Shown one piece after another: positions 32,415 through 42,049 of a stretch of DNA of 64,000 nt. The notes under the pieces are model-generated. The model was given only the letters and a program-made list of their open reading frames with translations. It ran no database searches and was not told the DNA's origin. Source of the DNA: Symbiodinium natans (taxonomy: Eukaryota > Sar > Dinophyceae > Suessiales > Symbiodiniaceae); NCBI GenBank assembly GCA_905221605.1, contig CAJNDS010000879.1, forward strand, positions 721,559-785,558, in the 5' to 3' direction. The position numbers and the translations under genes were made by a program. Position 1 is the stretch's first letter, and each line of letters begins with the position of its first letter.

Positions 32415-34862
32415 ATGGCTCCCACGCAGTCAGACGAGCACCCGGCGGCCATGGCCCGCGTTCAATCCTTTTTAGGTTGTGGCTACTGCAGCGAAGCCTT
32501 CCCGGACAAGGCACAGCTGCAGGTCCATATCAAAATGGTCCACGAGGGTAAGGAGTACCAGACTGTTCCTGCACCCTTACCGTCGCGGGAGGAGCGCATG
32601 CTACACAAGGCCCCAGCAGCTGCCATTTCATCCGGCATCCCGCTTTCGGAAGTCAATCGCCATTGCGTCCCCGAAGATTGCTGGGTTGCCTTGAATGGCA
32701 AGGTCTATGATCTCTCAGAGTTCATGGATCGCCATCCAGGTGGTCCCACTACCATTCTGGCCTGGGCTGGCAAGGATGCCAGCAAGTTCTTCAATGATAT
32801 CCATAAAGGAGTTAAGATTGAGCAGTACTTAAGGCCGGAGTCCTTCTTGGGCAATTTGGGTGTCGACGAGAATCTCATGTCAGAGTCTTTCTGGCACACG
32901 CTACGGGAAGCACGCGTTGTGGAAGTGAGGGAGGAGCTCGACCGAGTGCTGAGCCAAGTCTCAGGTCCCGGAAGCAAGGCTGACAGTATTCCACGTCTCT
33001 TGCAGGACAAGAGCCTCAGCTCCGAGCTGAAGACCAAGCTGCAACGCCTGGAGACGCAGAAGCGGGTGGCCCTCGATGCCGAAGATTACATGAAGGCTGC
33101 CGAGATCAAGAAGTCCATGGAGGCCCTTTTGTGCGAGGATGACCATGCCCATCTCCATGATGTCCCTCTGGCTGGGAAGAATCTGAGCAGTGGCATCCCA
33201 TTGTCAGAGGTGGCACACCACAACAAGCCGCATGACTGCTGGGTTGCCTTGAACGGTGCAGTGTATGACCTGACTGAGTTCTTGCTACACACCACCCGGA
33301 GCAGCGAAATGCCATTCTGGCGTGGGCTGGACGCGATGCCACGCCGATGTGGAACAAGATCCCCGGCCGTTTTCCAAGTGCCAACTGGATGGAGTTCTAC
33401 ATGCGACCGGAGTCGCGCATGGGCGACATTGGTGAGGAGCCTCTCGTGGATCCTAACATCGAGCAATTGCGCCAGTTGCAAGATGAGTTGCGAAAGCTGG
33501 AAGGTCCATCCAAGGAAGACATCGAGGCTTCCAAGGCTGCGGCTCAGAAGGTGCCGGGCAAGGCCGATGTTCCGACTTTAGGGGAAGAGGCCCGATTTCC
33601 CAAACTGGCTGAGATCTCAGCCGGACGTGACTTGCCCTTCTTCTCACGGGCGGAGGTGGCCAAGCACAACTCCGCGGAAGAGCCCTACATGATCATCCAC
33701 AACCGTGTCTACAATGTCAAGTCGCTCCTGGGAAGCCATCCAGGTGGTGATGACGTTTTACTGTCCAAGGCGGGCACTGATGTGACCAAGGACTTTGAGG
33801 TTTTTGAGCACTCAGAAAAAGCACGTATCCAGCGGGACCGTGACATGCTAGTGGGGCAGCTGGTCCCAGCAGAGAGTGCCGACTGGAACGCAGAGACTGC
33901 CGTTGCCCAGGTCGTCGGCGAGGCGCCCTCAGAGTCTACACGCTACATGCGCTACAAAGCCGTCGATGCCACCATCGCCATTGTAGGCTGGTACCTGTAC
34001 AAGACCCTCCAGAACCGCAAGCCGCTGTCCCAGTTCACCTACAGCCGCGCTTTGCGACATATGCACCTCATCATGGCCGTGGGCATCTTTGGCGCGGTGG
34101 GAACTGCCCAGGCAGCCTCCAGGGCAGAGGGCCAGACCCGGAAGCAGCTGCTGTGGTGGCACAAGCAGACGGGTGTGGCAATGCTGGTGGCTTTGCTCTT
34201 GCGTGTCTTCTTCCGGCTGCGCAGTGGCATCCCGCCTCGTTTCCCTGGCCACCCGATCGTGCAGATGATCGAGACGCAGAGCCTCCGGGCCTTCTACGCC
34301 CTGGCATTGATGCTGCCGGTGTCCGGCATTGCGAACGAGTACTTCCTGAAGTGGGCTCCAGGCTTTGCGTTTCTTGTGTTGTGCTATGTGACGTGTGGCT
34401 TCGGGCTTGCTATACGGCTTGCTTCCACCAGCATACCCATCCTAAGTTGCTGACTAGTTGAAGGCGACTGTTATATTCAGTGACACCCGGTGCACGACTT
34501 GGCCACGCGTGACCCTGTGCCTAGCCCTGGCAAGGCTCTGAAACGACAGGAAAGGAGGAGGACGACCAGAGAAACGACCGACTCGCCAAAAAGTCCATCG
34601 ACGCTCACAAGGCTGGGAAAAGCCGCTGCTGCTTTCCCTTGTTTTACTACCTTCACCCAAGCTCGCAGGTTCTCGGTAAGCTTCTGCAGTACGCGTGGCT
34701 TCCATTCCATTTGGGATACACGACCATGTACCACTACAGCCAGGGACGAGGCGTCACTTGGACGCAGAAGCTATTCTACTGGTGCTCTTGTTGTTTTCTC
34801 CAGTTGCGTAGCATTGTTTCCGCAGAGCTGAGGTTGTGAGGAAGGTGTCGCCCTTCATCTGA
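32415..34862 (+). CDS. Fusion redox protein: C2H2 finger, three cytochrome b5-like domains, UVR-like hairpin, cytochrome b561-like membrane domain (frame broken once)
   Basis: ATG at 32415. Residues 22-43 form a C2H2 finger (C22, C25, H38, H43). Residues about 72-145 form cytochrome b5 domain 1 with both heme ligands (H107 in HPGG, H130 in DIHKG). Residues 203-239 resemble a UVR motif (QKRVALDAEDYMKAAEIKK). Domain 2 starts near residue 258; after TEF (33279-33281) the frame is lost by one base and resumes in another frame as NAILAWAGRDATPMWNKIPG. Domain 2 has HHPEQ instead of HPGG and no second His. Domain 3 (about 33640-33870) again has HPGG and FEHS. Then come membrane helices with RHMHLIM and LLWWHKQTGVAML (34,050-34,190) and LALMLPVSGIANEYF, typical of bacterial/Ni-hydrogenase-type cytochrome b561. 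Later exons carry QVLGKLLQYAWLPFHLGYTT (from about 34,650) and, after an intron with GT donor near 34,755, VVRKVSPFI and a stop at 34860-34862. Likely a membrane electron-transfer protein; inferred, not shown. Confidence 0.8.
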
Positions 34863-36500
34863 AGGCACTCCGATGTTTCACACTGACATAGCAGATGTTT
34901 CTGAGACACAGACACTTGGCAGAGGGCCGGGTCTTGGCTGCATGAGCAGTGGCAAGTGCATGAGTTTGTCCGGTTTCAGTTTCGAAGCTCTGAATGTTTC
35001 AAGGGATTGAAGTGTACAGCTTGCGCGGGAAGCACACTAAATTTGACTCTTGTGGAACCCGCCTGGCTGCCGCTGAATCTCTTTATCTCCTGGGCGTGAT
35101 ACAGGCCCATGTCGGCTGCCCAACCCATTGGAAAAACTCATGAACTGCATCACCTCGGAAGCCGGGAAGTTGTTGGATGTGGTTGGCACTCGCCATATGA
35201 GATTGTACGACCTTTCACATTGGTGCCCTTTTCTGGACCTGCAATAGCGTCATGCAGTTTGACCGCCACGGCGCTCCAAGATTTTGAGGTCGAGAGCTCC
35301 GCCTTTGTTGCTTGTGCTTCAAGCCATCAGGCTGGACCAATTTGCTTAGACCCGCCCTGGCCTTAGCAGCGGCTCTCGCGAACCTTCGCGGGCTCAGAAT
35401 TGAAGAGCTGAAGATGATTCCGCTTCTCTGTGTTGGCGAGCATGATGTGTTGTTCATGGTCGACTCACGCTGGCAATCAAGATCCAACAGTTAGCTTCAT
35501 GATGTGACGCCCGCAAGCCCACCAGCTTTCGTAAGTCCGGTGTCATGCGGTTCACTACAAGATTCGACATGAGTACGGCCAGATCTAGACCCCATAGACT
35601 CAAAACCAAAATGGGATGCAAATGTGAACAGTTGTTCCATGTTGTTCCAGAAGTTTAGCTCCGTGAAGCCTGTCGTGCCTTTGCAAGCCATGTTGTCGCG
35701 GTGAGCTGCAGATGCTGCGGTGAGCTGCAGCCAGCCTCCGCCATGGCGGTGTAAGGACGCTCAGATAGTTTCAAAGCAGCCTTCGATGGCTTTTGATGGC
35801 TTTCGATGGTTTTTGTCTCTGCGGCGTTGCAGGACGGAGTTGGGCCATGCAGAGCCCCGATTCAGCGATCGCCTCCACAGCCGCTGGGCTCTTTTCTTTG
35901 GATCTCGTACTGGGAAGGCAGATGTGTGTTGTTGGGCACGTGGAATTTCCGAGAACTGCACTGCAGGAAGTGCTTCGGTTCGTGCGAAGTGCAGCAGAGC
36001 CAGGACTGCAGTGCAGCTCTGGCCTGTTGATGCTGCTTCGCATAGTTCGCCCCTTGCGTCGCAGCGACGCGCAAGTGCGAAGATTTGAGAACTGAAGGCA
36101 TGGCATGGCTGCCTGCCCACGAGACCTTTGTGGATGCGCGGCTGCGACGCTTGACCGAGCATCCCTTTTGTCGTCCGTCATGCGACTGAGGGCTCAGAGG
36201 GCCTGTAGAGGGGTGCTTGGAGTGGTGGGAGTGGCCAGGCTCACTTCGAGCTTGCGTCGCCGAGGCATTGGACAAGATCAACTTGAGTTGCAAACCTTGG
36301 GAACTGGCACGCCTCCAGTGAAGATCTGCTTGGGCTACCTGAGGCCTGGTGCGCATTCTCGTCTTGGGAGTCTGTCGCAAACACAAGCCAATTGGTAGTG
36401 CGATGTTGTTCGTCCATTGCTCGGACTCCTCACCTCTGTCTCGAGGGGTTGTGGTTCCCTACGTTGTGTTCTGGATCGAAAGGGTAGCTACATGGGCCTT
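34863..36500. other. Spacer with one coding-looking stretch
   Basis: No family is recognised. At about 35885-36088 a + frame reads LGRQMCVVGHVEFPRTALQE and later LQCSSGLLMLLRIVRPLRRS before a stop; composition is coding-like but long frames also exist on the opposite strand over the same bases, so it is not called as a gene. Confidence 0.3.
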
Positions 36501-36502
36501 CA

Positions 36503-36653
36503 GTATGGTCCCTTGCCTCCTTTGAAGGGTTCTGAAGTATGGGCCCTTGGGTAGTGTAGGGTATATAAGGGGTATAATATATATATATATATGTATATAT
36601 ATATTTATATTTATGGGGGCCCCTTTAAAGGGCCCATAGTAAGGGACCATGAA
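36503..36653. mobile_element. MITE-like hairpin around an AT microsatellite
   Basis: Left arm about 36503-36548 contains TATGGTCCCTT and TATGGGCCCTT. The right arm about 36612-36653, read in reverse complement, contains CATGGTCCCTT and TATGGGCCCTT in the same order. The left arm carries about 20 extra bases. The loop (about 36549-36611) is dominated by TA repeats. The structure fits a small non-coding foldback element; I see no clear target-site duplication. Confidence 0.5.
36573..36612. repeat. TA microsatellite
   Basis: ATATATAT run with interruptions inside the hairpin loop. Confidence 0.8.
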
Positions 36654-36734
36654 ACAAACCTAAGACTGACTTATTGTTATCGTTCACACCATTGGAACAC
36701 ACACCACGACGTGGCTTTGCAAGAGGCCAGGCCA

Positions 36735-38110
36735 ACATTGCTTGTTACAGACCTGGTTGCTTTGCAGGTCAGCTTGCGTGGCTTCAAAAGCTCAGATGCG
36801 CGAAATGCATTGGGAGCAATGATCTTTGCTGTTGAATGCGTCTTGATGCAGCTTGTCGTATCTGTTTTTTGCTGCTGCTGTTGCTTAGGATCCCTTACCC
36901 TTCGGGCCTGAGTGTGAATTGGGTGGACTTCGCGGTCTTTCTGGAGTTCTTTGATCTTACGGAGGTGTGGAGCTCAGGATTTGGTACTCAATGTGTGTAC
37001 CGGCTGAGACGAAGTCTTTTTAAGGGCATTCTAAATTTGATGCCTGCCTTTTTCTCATGAAGGCCATGGAGTTGCGGACGGAATGCGTCCTCCTGAGTGG
37101 TGACGTTGAGGCATGCCTTCAGTAAATGAGCTCATAGACACCAGCTTCCAGGCATTCCTTCGTAGGGCTTTCTGAACCAGATGCAGGTGCAACATGTGTC
37201 TGTGCAGGCTTCCCTCCTTTGCCGCTCCTTAGGGCAGCTGCAGCGCCCCTCCCCTTGCACAAGGGCAGGTCGCATTTCAGCTCAGAGCGTGTCAGGGCAT
37301 GTGCACGGCACAGAAGGGCGTCTCGGCTAGGCTTTGGGGTCCCCCCTCTGGAAAAAGAGCCGGAGCTACCAGCTTGGGCCTGGGCCTTGAACTCCGGATC
37401 TCGCCCAGGCTTTTGGCTTGAAGCTTGCAATTGAATAAAGCTTGCATCTCTTGCATCTCGGAGCTGTGTGGAGATTGGAGGATTGGGCCAGTTTTGGCAT
37501 GTTATTGTTTAAGTTTTATCCCAGGTCGCAGCCCAAGCGCGTGCTGCGGTTGCGACCTTGACCTCTCCAGATGTCCTGATTGCGCTGAAGCGCTGGCGCT
37601 TTGGATCCTTCAAAAACCCAAGTGAAGAGGAATTGAAGGTTGCACTCCTCGCAATTTATTTCCTTGTGCGCTTGTTGCAATGTAGGTACGTGAGGCATCA
37701 CAAGGTGTCTGGGGCTGAGGCGAGCTGGCTCCGCCCTGCAGCCTTCACGCTTACCTGTGCACCGCCTCCGCACCTCATCCGAGGCCGCGAACCCGTCAGG
37801 GTTGAACAGGTTCTTTAGAGATGGATGGAAAGAAGGCTTTTACACAATCTGTGCGAACAAAAGGTTTCGAGGGTGGAAGGCTGTGGCTGGACCAGGAAGA
37901 ATTGGAAGTCTCAAGGCTTCATCTTTGCATGTTCTAGGACAGTGATCAGCTTTCCATGTCCGCTTTCTTGCGCCCTGTGAGGTGAATGCTGGCTGCACAG
38001 GACCTTTCCAACACGTGAGAGTTGAGCTTCGGCCTGCATTGCAAAGAATGTTGCTGGATCTGATTGGCAGGATTGTCGCTGTCGACGTTGTGGAAGGATG
38101 CCACAGCCGG
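36735..38110 (+). CDS. Candidate exons upstream of the TBC gene, unidentified
   Basis: Three + strand stretches look coding but match no family I know: about 36747-36850 (VTDLVALQVSLRGFKSSDAR), about 36890-36965 (SGLSVNWVDFAVFLEFFDLT) and about 37525-37685 (TLTSPDVLIALKRWRFGSFK followed by NPSEEELKVALLAIYFLVRL). A further one near 38010-38100 reads HVRVELRPALQRMLLDLIGR. They may be 5' exons of the TBC protein or a separate gene. Confidence 0.3.
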
Positions 38111-38466
38111 GGTTCTGGAAATTCTGAACTCGCCAGCGCTGCAGGAAGCCCAGTTGTCGGGTTGTCGGTGGCCCATCCTTGCTGTACAGTACTGTTCAGC
38201 CAGAGCATGCCCACCATGTCGCTGAGGCTTGGCACCAAGCCGGACCCTAGCTTGGCTGCAGGTAGGGGCAGCATGGGGATGTGGGAACATACGGGGACAT
38301 CGCATTGAGCATGTTTGTAACCATGGGTAACAGCGTGTAGCTCCGAGCTTCATTCGTTGACGCCTTCAGTCGTTGACGCCCTTAGCTTCTCAGCTGAAGG
38401 CTGGGACGCACCTCTGCCCCTTCATGGCGGCGACCGCTTAGATGGTGAAGCAGAGCTCTCCGCACG

Positions 38467-41400
38467 ATGGTCGCTGGGCGCTCTTTAGAAGGCTTTTACA
38501 GTTTATCTCCAACTCAGCAGTATGACGGTATGCAGCCAAGGAAGAAGGTCATGGGCGATCGTGACCCTGCAGAGCTCACCCGGAGCGAGTTAAGGGCTCT
38601 TTTCGTACTCGGCCACCGCATCCCTTGGCAGTACAGGTCGGCAGGGCTTCCATCAGTTTCAGAGTCTTACAGAGTGGGTGTAGGATCGGTTTAGGTAAAA
38701 GCTGGTGCAACAGTGCACGCTCGTTTTGGAGAGCGGAGTGTTGATCGCGAGACATGACATTTGTGAGGCTGGCGCTTTGGCCCGCGTGGCTTCACGTCGC
38801 GGAAGAGGGCAGTGACCCGCTGGACGACGGTGCGCTATCATTCTTTAGAACGCGCAGTAGACGAGTACGAATGTGCTTTCTGTTTCAGTCTGCAGGCATG
38901 CTCTGCACTGAAGAGACCTGCAAGAGGCAGATCGAGAAGGACGTGCCCAGGCCAGAACATGCGGACTCACATTTGCCGCGGAAAGACTGCTGTCCTAGTC
39001 AGATCTCAGCCCTGAGATTTGCCGTTCCGTAATATTCTGATTTGTACTCAATGGGCAATGACCATATAGGACATAGTTGACATAGAGCCAAGCTGCCGCA
39101 GCATACGCGTCCGAATGAAGCTGCTGCAGCCGGTCATTATTCATGCTTAATGGCGTAATGATTCTGCAACTCAGTTGCACAACAATTTGAGATCTTCAAG
39201 GGCCTCCCGCCTCTTTGTAGGACACGGCCGGCGGACCTGAACGAGAGCCAGCGGGCAGCACTTGGTCGCTGCTTGTTTGCACTGTTTGCACCATGGCCAG
39301 GTCAGCAAGCGCCTTGGCTCTGGAGGTTGCAGGTGCCTGAAGAAGTTGCCAGTCATGAAGCGTCAATACTAGCATGCCCGCCTACGTCAAATCATGCGGC
39401 TGCTGAGAGCAAGTAGTTGAGCAGACCACACTGCCCCTAGAGCTCTCCCAGAGACAGACTTATTTGAGTCAGACCCCCCGTGAGCGGCCGCCACCCAAGC
39501 TTAGAGCCATCCAGAGCCACTTTGAGCAGCTGGAATCGGCAAACATTTGGCAGCTGCAAACACTATTGTGTGGAAAGAAATCGAGGGGTTTTGCCCGAGG
39601 CGTGCTCCGGGCCTTTGCAGTTCTTCGGCCGCAGGCCTCTTGTCTTAGAAGATCATGCATGGTTGCCTGCATTAAGGGCTTCAGCGACAGCAACGATCTG
39701 GAAAGGGGTCAATGCCCCATGTCATTGCCTTGCCGTTGCCAGCTTCTGCAGGTGGGCTATTGCCAGGGCTACTTGGCCGCACAGGGTTCAAGTGGCCGAA
39801 CTTAGGCGTCCCTCACAAGGATGATGGAAGGTGTGGCCATGAATGAACATGGTGAGTGAGGTGATGAATGGTGTACTAGGCTGACTAGGCTTGTTGTTGA
39901 GGTGCGAGTAGTCAGGTCTTAACTTTGTGGCAGCAGTCGCGCTGCTCGTGGGCTTCACAGAGAAACAAGCACTTGGTGGCCTTCGTGCACTTACCGACCC
40001 TTGGACAAAGCATGTGTTGGAGAGCATATTGTGGGAGAAAGCATGGGGGCCCGACTTTGCCGGCAGCCGATTCCAACGAGACACTGAGGATGTGTTTTGC
40101 AGCGGACCCTCGGCAGATTCGGGGTTGCTTGCGACAGCAAGGGCCGCATGAGCAACAAGGCATTATGCTGCCTTCATATCCACTACAGGGGCTGGCGCCC
40201 ATGACCACGCGTTCGCAACTTGCCAACACATGTAACACCATACCCGGAGTATCCAGAAGCTCAACTGGGCAAGTTAGCAGTGTGACCCAAGAAGTAGAGA
40301 GACACAACTGCGCACGCATTACTTTGTTTATCGGCCTTTTGGTGGTCTTATGTGGTCTTCTTTATCTAGCTTGATTCCTCCTCTGCCTAGCATAGCTAGC
40401 TCTTTGACAGCATAGGCAGCAATTGTAAGACCCACTCAGTGATTGAACATGTGAGTTTGGGCGCGGCACTGGAAAGCTTTGGCCGATGCGTGTGGGGACG
40501 GTGCAAAATGGCGATCGTATCCCATGATATGAATGACGGCGGCCCAGCCGGCTTCTGATTCTGGCCGAAATAATGGTGCCTGGTAACGTGGAAACCATCC
40601 ATGGTCGCTCCGGCTCAGAAGACCCCCTTTTTTTCCGAGGCCTGTGGATCCTAGGGGCCTACGGCTTGGGGCCAGCGTAAACGTTCGATTCAAGTGGCGG
40701 TGGTTTGAGCACTAAGATTCAAACGAACAATGGCGACCCAAGCATGTATATATGTATATATATATATGTATACTGACACACGCAGGGGCAGTTCTCCAGT
40801 GCGCGAGTCTGTTTCCTTGGAGCCAGGGGTTTGCGGAGAGGGGGTGGCCAGGTGCAGTCCCACCCATTTGGTCGTCCGGCTCGGGGTTTCTGCCTGCAGG
40901 ATACTACGAGGAGTCGATGAGTGGCCTCTTGCGCGACATTGCAGTTCTTGATGCGCTTCTGTGGGGGGCTGAGTGTCCAGGAAATGACGCAGAATTTGCA
41001 TCATGTAGCAGTGTAGTCCCAAAGCCCGGCCCGGGGTGACACACCGCTGATCTAGATGTGGTGTCGGACACTTTAAGATCTTTTGAGTAGAGCGCTAGGT
41101 GATAGGAGTGCATCGGAGATGTTTTCCCCAACCTGTTCTGCTGCAGGCTCCACCTGCTGCCCAAAATCCACGCGCGATTCGCCGAGGTGGACTGCTCGGA
41201 TTGCTACAGGTCATGTCAGGCGGCATGAAGGCAGCAAGGCGGGATGCTCCATTGATTCATGTGCCAGGTGGATTTGCCTCTCATATGGATTGCTACCGAA
41301 CCGCTTCTGACCCTGTTCTCGCGGGAGCTGAAGCCCATCGAGCCTAGGCCAAAAGTTGAAGCGTCGCAGAGAGACCCGACCTGAAAAGCCGAACAGTGCA

Positions 41401-41560
41401 AGTGTGCGGCATATGGACCCACGACTTGCCGTGCCAAAGGAGAGCATTTGTAGAATTTGGGACTTCTTCCTCATCGAGGGCGTCTGTGCTTGGCCGAATT
41501 GCAGGGTCTTGAAAGGTCTCAGCTGCAGGATATGCGAAGGGTTAAAGCCCAGAATGTGAT
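38467..41560 (+). CDS. TBC domain (Rab GTPase-activating) protein, spliced
   Basis: TBC proteins stimulate GTP hydrolysis by Rab GTPases in membrane traffic. Motifs appear in the correct order. Exon at 38467-38640 has ELRALFVLGHRIPWQYRS, the entry to the domain. About 39222-39305 reads RPADLNESQRAALGRCLFAL. The exon ending at 39634 reads GVLRAFAVLRPQ. A 16-nt microexon 39752-39767 encodes VGYCQ plus one base, and the exon from 39916 continues LNFVAAVALLVGFTEKQAL; joined they give the hallmark GYCQGxNF in frame, with a GC donor at 39768. Exon 40900-40960 reads YYEESMSGLLRDIAVLDAL; exon 41147-41209 reads LHLLPKIHARFAEVDCSD; exon about 41402-41482 reads VPKESICRIWDFFLIEG, the RIWDxfLxEG motif. 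The catalytic Arg motif (IxxDxxR) was not found, so whether it is an active GAP is open. Start and 3' end are unassigned. Confidence 0.72.
40741..40775. repeat. TA-rich microsatellite
   Basis: GTATATATGTATATATATATATGTATAC-type run, partly palindromic, in a large TBC intron. Confidence 0.8.
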
Positions 41561-41829
41561 CCAACATGTGGGAGGATGTGTGAGAGGTATGACGTATCTG
41601 ATCGTACGTGCCTGATTCTCCAAGGTGCTCCTTTCGCTGTCGCCAAGCTGAATAGTGCCACGCCGTAGTGGTTCAAAGCATCTTTCCTCATGGATCACTC
41701 CCGAGGTGTTTCTCGCCTATGCTGAGCTGGCCTTTGAACGTGTCCTGGTCGCAAGTTTGCCGTGACATTATGGGGACTTGATGGGGCGTGGTCCTTCTCA
41801 CCTCCCGCTGCACACAAGCTTGCCGGGCA

Positions 41830-41990
41830 CGATGCGTGGAGCATAGATTACAAATACTTGCGGAGGAAATCTGCTCACTGGGGCGGCAGCAGAGGATTCG
41901 CTGGGAGCGTTCAGGCACAGCTAGGGCCCAGGATAAGGTCTGGACGCGGAATGCTTGGGTGGCCTTTGAATGCGAGGGGGTCACGTCAAA
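41830..41990 (+). other. Coding-looking stretch downstream of the TBC exons
   Basis: One frame reads LQILAEEICSLGRQQRIRWE and continues to KVWTRNAWVAFECEG. It may be a further exon of the TBC gene. No motif supports a function. Confidence 0.25.
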
Positions 41991-42049
41991 GCCTGCAGGC
42001 TCCTTCTGGGCGATTCCAGCGCCATCGCAGCTCGACCTTATCATCAGAT

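Noticed and set aside
35862-36386. 174-codon frame on the - strand
   Set aside because: Basic, His/Ser/Gln-rich composition without motifs, and it overlaps a more coding-like + frame; it looks like a shadow.
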